From assembly GCA_003524095.1 (NCBI GenBank), contig DOEE01000003.1, forward strand, positions 611,138-675,137: DNA of 64,000 nt, given 5' to 3'. This DNA comes from Clostridiales bacterium (lineage in GTDB: Bacteria; Bacillota; Clostridia; Christensenellales; UBA1242). Position 1 is the first letter of the stretch. Each line of letters opens with the position of its first letter. Both the position numbers and the translations under genes were made by a program. The notes below the pieces were generated by a model, which saw only the letters and a program-made list of their open reading frames with translations, searched no databases and had not been told where the DNA came from. Positions 25,709-35,219 of this stretch are shown one piece after another.

Positions 25709-26218
25709 TTAACTTAATTTATTTATTTTTACTACACTATGTCTAATAACTCTTTCGTTTTTGAGTATAAATCCTTCTTGGAATTCTTGAAGGATTATGC
25801 CGTCTGGCTTATCTGGTTCACTTCCCGTAAGCACTGCATTGTGGAAGTTTGGGTCGAACATTTCGCCTTCGGCTTGGATTTTTGTAACCCCCAATTCTTC
25901 AAAGGCTCTAAGAATTTGATTGAGAACCAAATCAAGACCTTTGAGTGTATTTTCATCTGTTATACTGCTTTTGGCTTGTTTGAAACTATCTATTGCTGGA
26001 AGCAATTTTGCAACTGTATGACTAACACCGTTATCAAAACTTTGAGTAACTACTTCGGCATTTCGCTTTTTGTAATTTTCAAATTCTGCTTTGATACGTT
26101 GTGCTAATTCTAAGTACTCTTGCTCTTTGCTCTCAGTATGCTCATGATGATTTGGAATTTCATGACAAGCACAATGTTTCTCACAAGTCTGCTTTCCGTC
26201 TTTTTTCTTTTCTGACAT
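25709..26218 (-). CDS. grpE: nucleotide exchange factor GrpE with Cys/His-rich N-terminus
   Basis: The 169-residue protein has the GrpE coiled coil and C-terminal domain (LLPAIDSFKQA, GVTKIQAEGEMFDPNFHNAV, VIRHSVVKI). It exchanges ADP on DnaK. The N-terminal 30 residues are odd: C12, H15, C16, C18, H19, H24, H25 and H27 cluster in a region that is normally acidic and disordered. The pattern could bind a metal. Context (hrcA before, dnaK after) is standard. Confidence 0.95.
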   Translation of the reverse strand: MSEKKKDGKQTCEKHCACHEIPNHHEHTESKEQEYLELAQRIKAEFENYKKRNAEVVTQSFDNGVSHTVAKLLPAIDSFKQAKSSITDENTLKGLDLVLNQILRAFEELGVTKIQAEGEMFDPNFHNAVLTGSEPDKPDGIILQEFQEGFILKNERVIRHSVVKINKLS

Positions 26219-26228
26219 TATATCTCCT

Positions 26229-27272
26229 TTATTTCAAGTCTTTTTCTATTTGATTAATTTCTTCGGTAATATATTTAAGTGCCGATGCAATTCTATAGTA
26301 ATCTAGCCTTTGGGGCCCGACTACCCCAACAGATGCAACAACACCATTTTTCAAACTATAATTTGCTTTGATAATACTATAATCACTAAATTCATCACTA
26401 TTATCGTCACCGATGGAATAAGTAATTTCGTTATTAGATGTGTCATCAATGTTTTTGATAAGTTTGGAAATTTGTTCTTCATTCTCGACCAAGTTCATAA
26501 ACTTTTTGGCAGAACCAATATCTTTGCACTCAGGATTTTCAAGCAAGTTAGACATATTTGAATGAGTCTTAAAACTATGTGACGAATAAGTCTTGAGAGT
26601 ATCGGTTATGAATTCAAAAAATTCTTGGAAATACTTAATTTGATTTTTGAGTAACTTGTTGTAATAATCGAAGTTTGAGATAATATCACAAATAGGTTTA
26701 TTAAATAAGTTAGTAGTCAAAAACTTGCTCGCATCTTTGCAATTTTCTTCCGAAATTTTGTCTGGAAGATTGATTGTATTATTAATAATTCCGGCATCTG
26801 TTTGAACAAGTATTAATGCTTGACCGGTTATAAGCGGAATAATATTAATACCTTTGACACAAAGCGAATCGGCGTTTTGCATTTCAATAAATGTTGGAAG
26901 TTTGAGAACGTCGCTGACGTTTTTTGCAAGTCCATCAACAACATCTAGAATAAAATTGCTTCGTTTAACAAATTTATTTTTGATGTCATCAACAACCTTT
27001 GAATCGAATTTTCGAGATTTGAGAAGGCTATCTACATAGTACTTGTATCCTTTGGAAGTTGGAATTCTTCCGCCAGATGTGTGAAGTTGTTTGAGATATC
27101 CCATCTCTTCCAAAGCATTAAGTTCGTTACGAAGTGTCGCCGAACTCAAAGTATTGAATGCATTACTCTGTACACTCCCCGACGTTATCGGCATCGCATT
27201 ATCTATGTAATTACCGACAGAATTAAGCAAGATTTCTCTCTTTCTGTCACTCAAATTGTAATTATCAGACAT
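26229..27272 (-). CDS. hrcA: heat-inducible transcription repressor HrcA
   Basis: The 347-residue repressor has an N-terminal winged helix (LSDRKREILLNSVGNYI, SSATLRNELNALEEMGYL) and the HrcA C-terminal domain with GVVGPQRLDYYR. It binds CIRCE operators and is kept active by chaperonin. I start at MSDNYNLSD because GGGAG lies six bases before it; an ATG two codons upstream abuts the ribosome binding site. A CIRCE lies about 36 bases upstream, so the operon is autoregulated. groES-groEL is not in the window. Confidence 0.95.
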   Translation of the reverse strand: MSDNYNLSDRKREILLNSVGNYIDNAMPITSGSVQSNAFNTLSSATLRNELNALEEMGYLKQLHTSGGRIPTSKGYKYYVDSLLKSRKFDSKVVDDIKNKFVKRSNFILDVVDGLAKNVSDVLKLPTFIEMQNADSLCVKGINIIPLITGQALILVQTDAGIINNTINLPDKISEENCKDASKFLTTNLFNKPICDIISNFDYYNKLLKNQIKYFQEFFEFITDTLKTYSSHSFKTHSNMSNLLENPECKDIGSAKKFMNLVENEEQISKLIKNIDDTSNNEITYSIGDDNSDEFSDYSIIKANYSLKNGVVASVGVVGPQRLDYYRIASALKYITEEINQIEKDLK

Positions 27273-27307
27273 ACACATCTCCCGTTAGCAATTAATTTTT
27301 TTAATTG

Positions 27308-27334
27308 TTAGCACTCTATCTCTTAGATTGCTAA
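27308..27334. promoter_or_regulatory. CIRCE operator
   Basis: TTAGCACTC, nine bases, then GATTGCTAA match the consensus TTAGCACTC-N9-GAGTGCTAA with two changes in the second half-site. It sits a few bases downstream of the hrcA -10 box, the standard position for HrcA repression. Confidence 0.95.
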
Positions 27335-27338
27335 CACT

Positions 27339-27367
27339 ATTCTAGTTTAATTATATGCCAGTGTCAA
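27339..27367 (-). promoter_or_regulatory. hrcA-grpE-dnaK-dnaJ promoter
   Basis: TAGAAT (27339-27344) and a perfect TTGACA (27362-27367) are 17 bases apart on the minus strand, with CIRCE directly downstream. Confidence 0.9.
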
Positions 27368-27406
27368 GTATTTTATGACAACTTTTTAAAAATTTTTGTA
27401 ATTTTT

Positions 27407-27439
27407 TTAAAAAAAACACATCGAAAAATTCAATGTGTT
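27407..27439 (-). terminator. terminator after hemW
   Basis: AACACAT and ATGTGTT form a 7-bp stem with an 11-base loop, followed on the minus strand by seven T. It separates lepA-hemW from the heat-shock promoter. Confidence 0.75.
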
Positions 27440-27513
27440 ATGATTTTATTATTTTTTTCTAGTTTAATGCTATTATTATGGTGTTTATTTAAAAAACAAA
27501 TAGATTTGTGTAT

Positions 27514-28641
27514 TTAAGAAACTAATTCAAGTATAATCTTATTTAGCACCGTAAAACCTAGTTCGGTAGGAATTAATTTGTTGTAAACAAGACTCAAAAA
27601 GCCATTTGACATAAGGTTATTTATAGTATTATGTTTTGTCTTTAAAAGGTCAATTTTAAAGTTCTTTTTGATTTCGTCCAAATCAATTCCAAACTTTGTC
27701 CTAAGCCCAAGCATGATAGTTTCTTCGAATTTTTGGGTGGGAGTTAGTTTTTCTTTTTGTTCAACAAAAGATTTTTTTGACGATGCATTTATATAAGATT
27801 CTATATCTTTGTAATTAGAATATCTAATATTATTATAGTATCCATGCGCTCCAGCACCAAAACCCAAATATTCACACATCTGCCAGGTATGCAAATTATG
27901 AACACACTCAAATCCACGTTTAGCAAAATTGCTAACTTCGTACTTAATATAGCCATTTTCTCTCAAGTATCTACACGCAAACTCATACATACTCAAGGAT
28001 TTTTCTTCCTTAGGAAGTTTTAGTTCACCTTTTTCTAGCATAGTGCTAATTTTTGTTTCTTTTTCAACTATTAATGAATAAACACTAATATGTGTACAAT
28101 TAAGTTTAGTCACTAAACTTAGAGTATGTTTGACATCGGTCAACTTTTGACGTGGAAGCCCTATAAGGCAATCTGTATTGATATTATTAATTCCAGAATC
28201 TCTAATTATCCCTACAGCATTGATATAATCTTTTTTTGTATGAACTCTCCCTATTAACTTAAGCAAATTATCATTTGAAGTTTGCAAGCCAATACTGACC
28301 CTATTAATCCCCGCTTCCTTCCATTCTCTAGCCTTTTGCAAAGTAACTGAATTTGGATTGCATTCAATAGTAACCTCTGCATCAGAATCAATTGCAAAAG
28401 ATTTTCTTAGTTCGGACATGAGAGTAGAAATACACCCATCAAACATAAACGATGGAGTTCCGCCACCGATAAACACACTATCTACAATGAGTTTTGGGTC
28501 TTTGTAGAGATTAATTTCTTTGAGTAATGCTTGCAAATAAGATTTTTGTAAATCGTTTTTGTCGCTATATGAATTAAAATTGCAATAATTACATTTGCTA
28601 GCACAAAATGGAAAATGAATATAAATTCCGACACTTTTCAT
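27514..28641 (-). CDS. hemW: HemW-type radical SAM protein
   Basis: The 375-residue protein begins MKSVGIYIHFPFC and has C13, C17 and C20 as the CxxxCxxC cluster, then FIGGGTPSF and the HemN-like C-terminal domain. HemW proteins bind heme and are thought to act as heme chaperones; they lack coproporphyrinogen dehydrogenase activity. I start at the ATG one base after the lepA stop; an upstream in-frame start would run into lepA. lepA-hemW-hrcA is the conserved Firmicute order. Confidence 0.9.
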   Translation of the reverse strand: MKSVGIYIHFPFCASKCNYCNFNSYSDKNDLQKSYLQALLKEINLYKDPKLIVDSVFIGGGTPSFMFDGCISTLMSELRKSFAIDSDAEVTIECNPNSVTLQKAREWKEAGINRVSIGLQTSNDNLLKLIGRVHTKKDYINAVGIIRDSGINNINTDCLIGLPRQKLTDVKHTLSLVTKLNCTHISVYSLIVEKETKISTMLEKGELKLPKEEKSLSMYEFACRYLRENGYIKYEVSNFAKRGFECVHNLHTWQMCEYLGFGAGAHGYYNNIRYSNYKDIESYINASSKKSFVEQKEKLTPTQKFEETIMLGLRTKFGIDLDEIKKNFKIDLLKTKHNTINNLMSNGFLSLVYNKLIPTELGFTVLNKIILELVS

Positions 28642-28642
28642 A

Positions 28643-30439
28643 TTAATCAATTTTGAGAATAGAAATAAATGCTTCGCTCGGAATTTCAACCGAACCTATT
28701 TTTCTCATTCTCTTTTTCCCTTTCTTTTGTTTTTCAAGCAATTTTCTTTTTCGAGTTATATCTCCGCCATAACATTTTGCAAGCACGTCTTTTCGTAATG
28801 CCTTAATTGTTTCTCTAGCGATTACCTTATTACCAATGGCTGCTTGTATTGGAATTTCAAATAATTGTCTTGGAATAACGTCTTTGAGTTTTTCGGCGAT
28901 TGCTCTGCCACGTTCATAAGCCTTATCTTTGTGAACAATAAGACTTAGTGCATCACAAACTTCGCCATTAAGCAAAATATCTAGTTTGACAAGACTGCTT
29001 TCTTCGTAGCCAATAATTTCGTAATCAAGACTTGCGTATCCTCTTGACCTAGATTTCAATTCATCAAAGAAATCAAAGATAATCTCGTTCAAAGGCATTT
29101 TGTAGACAAGCTGACATCGACTAGTATCAATATATTGCAAATCAAGATGGGTTCCACGTTTTTCTTGACAAAGTTTCATAAGTTCGCCCACATAATCAGG
29201 CGGAGTAAATATATTAACTTTGACCATAGGTTCTTCCATTGTGGCAATACTTTGAGTCTCTGGCATGTCCGCTGGATTGGAAATATCCAAGACTTCGCCA
29301 TTGGTTTTGGTTATCCTATAATTAACAGTCGGAGCGGTCGTTATTAAATCTAGGTCAAATTCCCTTTCCAACCTTTCTTGAATAATCTCCATGTGCAAAA
29401 GTCCCAAAAATCCACATCTAAAGCCAAAACCTAGTGCTTGAGATACTTCGGGAATGTATTCTAACGATGCATCGTTGAGTTTAAGTTTTTCAAGAGCATC
29501 TTTCAAATCGTTGTATTTATCCCCTTCAACGCAAAAAATTCCGCTAAAAACAACCGGTTTAACCTCTTTGTAGCCCGGCAATGGTTTAGCACAAGGATTA
29601 ATTGCATCAGTTATTGTATCCCCAACTTTGGTCTCACAAACATTTTTGATACTAGCACAAATATATCCTACGTCACCCGCAAGCAATTCTTTTATCTCAG
29701 TAGGCTTTGGAGTAAATATTCCAACTTCGGTTACATCAAACTCTTTGCCAGTTGTAAAGAATTTAATTTTGCTATTTTTTCTAACAGCTCCATCAACAAT
29801 TCTAACCAAGCACACCGCACCCTTAAAGTTATCATAATAACTATCGAATATAAGTGCAGAAAGTGGCTTTGTTTCGTCGCCTTTTGGACTAGGAACAGAT
29901 TTAACTATCATTTCTAGAACATCGGATATATTTATTCCACACTTAGCACTAACGCAAGGTACATCATCAGCAGGCAGTCCGATTACGTCTTCAATCTCCT
30001 TTTTGGTCTTGTCTATATCCGCACTTGGCAAGTCAATTTTGTTGATAACAGGAAGTATTTCCAAATTGTTATCAAGCGCCAAATACACATTTGCAAGAGT
30101 TTGCGCTTCGACACCTTGAGACGCATCAACAATCAAGATTGCCCCTTCACAAGCCGCTAGCGACCTTGAAACTTCATAAGTAAAGTCAACATGTCCGGGA
30201 GTATCAATAAGATTAAGAGTATATTCTTCCCCATTATGTTTATATTTCATGGTGGTAGGAGTGAGTTTTATTGTTATTCCCCTTTCCTTTTCAATATCCA
30301 TGCTATCCAAAACTTGCTCAGTCAAGTCTCTTTTGGCAACCGTTCCCGTTTCTTCCAACAGTCTATCTGCAAGAGTACTTTTGCCATGGTCTATATGAGC
30401 AACTATACAAAAATTGCGAATTTTATCTTGTCTTGACAT
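28643..30439 (-). CDS. lepA: elongation factor 4 (LepA)
   Basis: The 598-residue translational GTPase has AHIDHGKST (G1), DTPGHVDF (G3) and NKIDLP (G4), the EF-G-like domains, and the LepA-specific C-terminus with [17 protein letters not shown]. It acts on the ribosome, back-translocating or helping 30S assembly. AGGAG precedes its ATG and a good promoter lies 33 bases upstream. Confidence 0.97.
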   Translation of the reverse strand: MSRQDKIRNFCIVAHIDHGKSTLADRLLEETGTVAKRDLTEQVLDSMDIEKERGITIKLTPTTMKYKHNGEEYTLNLIDTPGHVDFTYEVSRSLAACEGAILIVDASQGVEAQTLANVYLALDNNLEILPVINKIDLPSADIDKTKKEIEDVIGLPADDVPCVSAKCGINISDVLEMIVKSVPSPKGDETKPLSALIFDSYYDNFKGAVCLVRIVDGAVRKNSKIKFFTTGKEFDVTEVGIFTPKPTEIKELLAGDVGYICASIKNVCETKVGDTITDAINPCAKPLPGYKEVKPVVFSGIFCVEGDKYNDLKDALEKLKLNDASLEYIPEVSQALGFGFRCGFLGLLHMEIIQERLEREFDLDLITTAPTVNYRITKTNGEVLDISNPADMPETQSIATMEEPMVKVNIFTPPDYVGELMKLCQEKRGTHLDLQYIDTSRCQLVYKMPLNEIIFDFFDELKSRSRGYASLDYEIIGYEESSLVKLDILLNGEVCDALSLIVHKDKAYERGRAIAEKLKDVIPRQLFEIPIQAAIGNKVIARETIKALRKDVLAKCYGGDITRKRKLLEKQKKGKKRMRKIGSVEIPSEAFISILKID

Positions 30440-30471
30440 ATTTCTCCTAAAATGCTTAAAATTACTCTACA

Positions 30472-30500
30472 ATTATATATTAATTAATTAACTTAGGCAA
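30472..30500 (-). promoter_or_regulatory. lepA-hemW promoter
   Basis: TATAAT (30472-30477) and TTGCCT (30495-30500) are 17 bases apart on the minus strand. Confidence 0.75.
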
Positions 30501-30762
30501 TAATTTTGTTTAAAATAAAAAAAATTTAAAAAAACAGCCAAAATTACTTTAAAAAATTTGGTTTTTTTGTTAGAATAGTCAAAAGAGTTATAAAAAAATT
30601 GCAAATTTGACAAAAAATTACTGTCAAATAGCGGTTTTTTGTACTAACCCGACTTTTCATAAAATTTTAAACTTGAACATATAATTCTTAAAAAGTCGCT
30701 TCCCTTAAAAACAAAAAACAATTAAACCTTTGCAATTTTGCAAAAGTACAAAGGTGTTAGAT
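30501..30762. other. AT-rich intergenic region with an inverted repeat
   Basis: No gene is visible between the lepA promoter and the divergent diesterase-like gene. TTTGACA (30606-30612) and TGTCAAA (30622-30628) form a 7-bp inverted repeat nine bases apart, a possible operator for the plus-strand gene pair. Confidence 0.4.
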
Positions 30763-31635
30763 ATGAAAAAAAATTTAATTGACATTGAAGATAATCCCGA
30801 ATTATCTTTTGAAAAATATAAAAATAATATTGATAAATTTATAAACTCAAAACAAATTGACAAACTAAAACTACAACCAAATTATTTTGAAATTATGAAT
30901 AATTATTGGATTGTTGACAAATATATTTCAAAAAGTGGACAAGTCTCTTTAGAAAACTTTCCAAACGCACTATCTTCTTACAAACAAGCAATCAAAGACG
31001 GATATGCAATTTGCATTCCCGTTCAAATGCTTGATGATGATAGCGTTGTTTGTTTTTCGCACAAAAATTTATCCAAGGTGCTTTCTACAACAAGCGGATA
31101 TTTAAACAAATTATCTCTCAAAGAACTCAAAGAACTAAATCTTAATGAAGAACATGAAAAAGTCCCTACTCTTGATGAAGCACTAGAATGTATTGCAAAC
31201 CAAACCCCAATAATTATCGAATTAGACAATGACGGAATGATTGGAAAATTTGAAGACAAAGTGCTAAGTTCTATCCAAAAATATATTTCCAAATTTAATT
31301 GTTATAGCCAGGTTGCAATTATGAGTATTAATCCTTATACTCTACAATATTGTTATCAAATCAATCCATATATCACAAGAATACTCAAATCTGGAAACTT
31401 TACAAACAAAATGTTTGGGTCTATTCCTACAAAGAAATTAAAAAAACTTAAATATTACAAAATTACTCATGCCGACTTTATATGCTACTCAGCCGACATG
31501 TTGCCCACAAGATGCGTAAGCAAGTTTAAACCTGTTGGAATAATTGGCGACAATGTTTCAAGTCAACTCAAATACTTAGAAGTTGCACCACATGCAGATA
31601 ATATTATTTTTAGCGGATTTAAACCAACAATTTAG
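30763..31635 (+). CDS. degenerate glycerophosphodiester phosphodiesterase-like protein
   Basis: The 290-residue protein aligns in outline with the GDPD TIM barrel: WIVDKYISKSG where active members have W-IAHRG, then ENF for ENT/S, then SSYKQAIKDGY. But the His-Arg pair is lost, and the metal-binding ExD is replaced by IPV (85-87). Only H100 (FSHKN) and an acidic IIELD near 151-155 remain. It is therefore probably a non-enzymatic member. The ATG is chosen because AAAGGTG lies six bases before it. It is followed after eight bases by the guanylate kinase gene. Confidence 0.65.
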   Translation: MKKNLIDIEDNPELSFEKYKNNIDKFINSKQIDKLKLQPNYFEIMNNYWIVDKYISKSGQVSLENFPNALSSYKQAIKDGYAICIPVQMLDDDSVVCFSHKNLSKVLSTTSGYLNKLSLKELKELNLNEEHEKVPTLDEALECIANQTPIIIELDNDGMIGKFEDKVLSSIQKYISKFNCYSQVAIMSINPYTLQYCYQINPYITRILKSGNFTNKMFGSIPTKKLKKLKYYKITHADFICYSADMLPTRCVSKFKPVGIIGDNVSSQLKYLEVAPHADNIIFSGFKPTI

Positions 31636-31643
31636 GAGAACAT

Positions 31644-32204
31644 ATGCAAAAGCAAATCATAATTATCGAAGGCCCTAGCGGAGTTGGAAAAGATACTATA
31701 ATAACTGAATTAATAAATAGATACCCCGACAAATTTGGAAGACCGATTAACGCAACAACACGCCCCATGCGTGAAAATGAAAGTCAAAACAATCCCTATT
31801 TGTTTTTAACTGAAGACGAATTTAAAAAACGCAGACAATCGGGAGACATTTTTGAACATACCATAAGGCATGGAACATATCGTGGAATGAGAAAGTCTAG
31901 TTTTGACGAAATCTTAAATTCTGGCAAAGTGGCACTAAGAGATTGTGATGTAAGCGGACTAAACGCTATTAAAAATTTGTATGGTGACAAAGTTACTAGT
32001 GTGTTCTTGACCGCCCCAAAAGAAGAAATTAGAAAGAGATTTATAAGCCGTAATGAGCCAATTGAAAGTATGGAAGCAAGACTTAAAGATTATGATAATT
32101 ATATCAAAAATTCAAAATATTTTGACCATGTAATTGAAAATATTGAAATAGACAAGACAATTGAAAAAATCCTTGAAATTTTGGAAGATGAAAACAAAAA
32201 ATAA
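31644..32204 (+). CDS. gmk: guanylate kinase family protein
   Basis: The 186-residue kinase has P-loop GPSGVGKDT (10-18), the GMP-site NATTRPMRENE and the lid IRKRFISRNEP. Gmk converts GMP to GDP with ATP. The segment HGTYRGMRKSS differs from the common NxYGTxxxx. It is displaced from its usual position beside rpoZ into an operon with the diesterase-like gene. If no other gmk exists it must be the essential one; otherwise it may be a divergent paralogue. Confidence 0.82.
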   Translation: MQKQIIIIEGPSGVGKDTIITELINRYPDKFGRPINATTRPMRENESQNNPYLFLTEDEFKKRRQSGDIFEHTIRHGTYRGMRKSSFDEILNSGKVALRDCDVSGLNAIKNLYGDKVTSVFLTAPKEEIRKRFISRNEPIESMEARLKDYDNYIKNSKYFDHVIENIEIDKTIEKILEILEDENKK

Positions 32205-32233
32205 GTTGAATTAATTTTCAACTTATTTTTTTT
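32200..32233. terminator. two-way terminator after gmk
   Basis: AATAAGTTGAA pairs with TTCAACTTATT across a 6-base loop, followed by a T-run on the plus strand. An A-run in front lets it also serve the minus-strand membrane protein gene ending at 32240. Confidence 0.8.
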
Positions 32234-32239
32234 ATCAAT

Positions 32240-32902
32240 TTAGTTGTTTTGATTGTTTTTAGTTTCAATCATTTGGTCATATAATTTGGCTTTTTCTACA
32301 AGTTGTTGATATTCTTGTTTGGAAATTTTAATCATACTACCATCTTCAATTAGATTGTTTGCAATTTTTCTCTTAGCCAAAACCTTGAGAACAATAATTC
32401 CAACCAAAGATAATATAATAAACATAACAAGCCAAGTCCAACTAGTTGAAATATCAAAAACTCCAAATATAAGAAGTGTTGCAAAAATGTCCAACGCACC
32501 TACAATAACATATGTGACAATTTGAACAGCCAAGTGTGTCTTTCCCAAATCCAAACCAGACGACACAATAATATTGAATAATACAGAAACCAAACCCAAC
32601 GTAATAGTTATATTTTGAAAAATATTATTCTCAATATTAAGCCAAAAAGTCAAAATTATAAGAAATACTGCACCTGTAATTAGTCCAAACGAAACCCAAC
32701 CTAAAGTTTTGTTTTTTATAGTCATATTTAAACTGTTAATTGCAAAGAATCCACCCACCGCTAGCGAACCTAGAGTCATATATACTTTGAGTTTATTGTC
32801 ACCAAGAAGGTCAAGTCCAAAAAGCCACATAATCAAAAGCAGTGAAAGTATTGCTGTAAAAACAATAGTTAAAATTGACAAAATTTTTCTAGTTTTTTCC
32901 AT
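32240..32902 (-). CDS. six-helix membrane protein, unknown function
   Basis: The 220-residue protein has six hydrophobic helices (first at about residues 8-30, last ending near 178). A cytoplasmic tail follows, predicted to be helical (KISKQEYQQLVEKAKLYDQMI). I recognise no family; the layout suggests a paired-helix membrane protein with a short coiled-coil tail. I start at MEKTRK because GGAGG lies five bases before that ATG. It is monocistronic. An ATGACA/TGTCAT palindrome lies about 85 bases upstream. Confidence 0.8.
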   Translation of the reverse strand: MEKTRKILSILTIVFTAILSLLLIMWLFGLDLLGDNKLKVYMTLGSLAVGGFFAINSLNMTIKNKTLGWVSFGLITGAVFLIILTFWLNIENNIFQNITITLGLVSVLFNIIVSSGLDLGKTHLAVQIVTYVIVGALDIFATLLIFGVFDISTSWTWLVMFIILSLVGIIVLKVLAKRKIANNLIEDGSMIKISKQEYQQLVEKAKLYDQMIETKNNQNN

Positions 32903-32986
32903 AGCATCCTCCAAATAGTATTTTCAATAATAATACTAAAAAAACTTTTATAAGTAAATTAAAATATAACAAAAAATCATAAGCAC

Positions 32987-33003
32987 ATGACATTTTTTGT
33001 CAT
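32987..33003. promoter_or_regulatory. ATGACA-N5-TGTCAT inverted repeat
   Basis: A 6-bp inverted repeat with a T5 spacer lies between rarA and the upstream side of the membrane protein gene. It could be an operator for the latter or a weak rarA terminator. Confidence 0.3.
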
Positions 33004-33039
33004 ATAAATATCAAATTTACAAACATCAAGAACTAAATA

Positions 33040-34326
33040 TTACTTAAATTTATCTTTTTTTCTAATAAGTCCTTTTTCTTTACCATTGTTTTTAGGAACA
33101 TAATAAATCTTGTCCTTAACAACATCTGGCAAATACTGTTGTTTAACATAACCGCCAAAATCGTGTGGATATTTATACACTCCATGACCGTCATTATATC
33201 CAGTTGGATGATTTTTAAGGTGATTTGGAACAAGTGCATTTTTATACGTCTCTGCATCAGCCTTGGCACTGTTCATGGCAACACAAACCGAATTACTCTT
33301 TTCGGCTTCACAAATATAAATAATTGCATGACACAAAGTCAAATTACATTCTGGAAGCCCGAGTTTTTCACAAGATGTCAATGCCGAAATAGCAAGAAGC
33401 AAAGCATTACTATCTGCCATACCAACATCTTCTGACGCATGAGCGATAAGACGTCTAGCTATTATACAAGGGTCATAACCCGAAATTAATAATTTTTGGC
33501 AATAGAAAAGAGCCGCATCGGTATCGCTACCCCTAAGAGACTTACAAAAAGCACTAAGTATATCATAACTTGTGTTTTCGTCAAGAGTAATATTCCCCTT
33601 TTGAAGACAATCATCAATTGTTTGCTTGTCAATAACAATTTGATTTGAAGCATTAGGAGTAGTTGTAGTTACAGCAAACTCAAGAGCATTATAACACGAA
33701 CGCAAATCACCTGAGCAATTAAAAGCCAAGTATCTTATAACATCGTTTTCCATAACGACATTTAAATTACCAAGCCCTCTGTCTTTGTCTTTGAGTGCTT
33801 TGTTTATAGCATAAACCATATTGTCTACACTTAATGCTTTAAATTCAAAGACTTTGCATCTACTTACAATTGCACGCGTCATAGATATGTATGGATTCTC
33901 AGTTGTAGAACCAATAAAAATTATATAACCCTTTTCAATCGCTTCCAAAACACAATCGCTTTGAGCCTTACTCCATCTATGACATTCATCTAGTAACAAA
34001 TAGGTCTTAGTTCCATATAATTCAAGACTAGATTTTGCTTCTTCGATAATTGCCTTAGCATCACCAACTCCTGAACTAACAGCATTAAGTTTTTTGAAAA
34101 CACCATTACAAGTGTTTGCAATAATATTTGCAATAGTCGTCTTTCCACATCCCGGTGGCCCCCAGAAAATACAAGAACCTACAACACCATTCTCAATAGC
34201 CCTAACCAGAAAACTATTACGATAAATTAGATGTTCTTGTCCAACAAAATCTCCAAGTGTGTTTGCTCTCATTCTGTCCGCCAAAGGAGAATACTTTTTT
34301 AAGTTTCCTTCAAACATATTTTCCAT
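33040..34326 (-). CDS. rarA: replication-associated AAA+ ATPase RarA/MgsA
   Basis: The 428-residue AAA+ protein has Walker A GPPGCGKT at 56-63, Walker B LLLDECHR (where DEIHR is usual), the sensor GSTTENP and the tetramerising C-terminal domain ending near a Lys-rich tail. RarA acts at stalled replication forks with SSB. I start at MENMFEGN because GGAG lies nine bases before it. A TTGCAA/TATAAT promoter lies just upstream. Confidence 0.94.
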   Translation of the reverse strand: MENMFEGNLKKYSPLADRMRANTLGDFVGQEHLIYRNSFLVRAIENGVVGSCIFWGPPGCGKTTIANIIANTCNGVFKKLNAVSSGVGDAKAIIEEAKSSLELYGTKTYLLLDECHRWSKAQSDCVLEAIEKGYIIFIGSTTENPYISMTRAIVSRCKVFEFKALSVDNMVYAINKALKDKDRGLGNLNVVMENDVIRYLAFNCSGDLRSCYNALEFAVTTTTPNASNQIVIDKQTIDDCLQKGNITLDENTSYDILSAFCKSLRGSDTDAALFYCQKLLISGYDPCIIARRLIAHASEDVGMADSNALLLAISALTSCEKLGLPECNLTLCHAIIYICEAEKSNSVCVAMNSAKADAETYKNALVPNHLKNHPTGYNDGHGVYKYPHDFGGYVKQQYLPDVVKDKIYYVPKNNGKEKGLIRKKDKFK

Positions 34327-34355
34327 AATATTAAACTCCATATAAATACAATATA

Positions 34356-34385
34356 ATTATATCATAAGTTATCAAAAATTTGCAA
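34356..34385 (-). promoter_or_regulatory. rarA promoter
   Basis: TATAAT (34356-34361) and TTGCAA (34380-34385) are 18 bases apart on the minus strand, about 30 bases before the start. Confidence 0.65.
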
Positions 34386-34774
34386 GATTAAAAACTATAT
34401 TGTTACATAGAATCAATAAGAAAGATATTGATAAAAAAATACATATTGTTTGACATGTCAAAGTTTATATGGAACAAAATAATATTGTAAATTTCAAATA
34501 ATATTATAAAATTTGCATATTTTTAAATGTTATATATTATGTAAGTATTTGACTATTTATACCAAGTTATTTCATATGTATACATATGTTTTTGTCAGTA
34601 TGACTAAGATTTATGACAATATCTATATAACAAATACATAAAACAAAAAAATAAACATATTAACAAGAAATTAGAATATTTGTAAATAGATAAATATAAA
34701 AAATCATAAAACTAGAAAACCAGTACGAACAAATGCGACACAAGCAACACTATATTAATACCGACTATAGCACA
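34386..34774. other. non-coding AT-rich stretch with two palindromes
   Basis: I see no credible gene on either strand and no Shine-Dalgarno. TTTGACATGTCAAA (34449-34462) and CATATGTATACATATG (34573-34588) are perfect palindromes of 14 and 16 bases. The rest looks like low-complexity AT. Confidence 0.5.
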
Positions 34775-34808
34775 CAAAAAAAATGCTTTCACAATTCAGT
34801 GAAAGCAT
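34775..34808 (-). terminator. terminator of RNase P RNA
   Basis: ATGCTTTCAC and GTGAAAGCAT form a 10-bp stem with a 6-base loop. On the minus strand eight T follow. It starts just after the mature 3' end of the RNase P RNA. Confidence 0.9.
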
Positions 34809-34810
34809 AT

Positions 34811-35147
34811 ATGTTAGACTATCCATAAGCCGAGTTCTGTTTTGGACGATTATCTATCTAGCACTATTGTTGCCAATAGTTTCAAGCGGTGTAACGAAAG
34901 ACTAGCTGAGCAACTTCAAACATCTTTCTACCTTGCATCGAATGGGGTTTACACAACTACATAGTCACCTATGTAATTAGTAGGCTCTTACCCTACTATT
35001 TCACCTATTGCACCAAATACTTGATGCTGTATCTTTTCTGTTGCACTTTCCTTGGGGTCGCCCCCATTAGTCGTTAACTAACATTCTGCTCATGTGATGC
35101 TCGGACTTTCCTCAAGATTAAATCTTGCAATCGTCTGTATATCTAAC
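34811..35147 (-). ncRNA. rnpB: RNase P RNA
   Basis: The minus strand carries the two universal conserved blocks: GAGGAAAGTCCGAGC near the 5' end (35099-35113) and ACAGAACTCGGCTTA near the 3' end (34826-34840). Helix P1 forms from GTTAGAT at the 5' end and GTCTAAC at the 3' end. The length of about 337 nt is normal. The RNA cleaves the 5' leader from pre-tRNAs. It has its own promoter seven bases upstream and a strong terminator. Confidence 0.96.
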
Positions 35148-35153
35148 TAAAAT

Positions 35154-35182
35154 ATTATAACACATGTTGACTATATTTGCAA
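35154..35182 (-). promoter_or_regulatory. rnpB promoter
   Basis: TATAAT (35154-35159) and TTGCAA (35177-35182) are 17 bases apart on the minus strand. The expected start falls at the first base of P1. Confidence 0.85.
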
Positions 35183-35219
35183 GGCTAAAGTAAATTTAAT
35201 TATTAACAACTAAATCATT

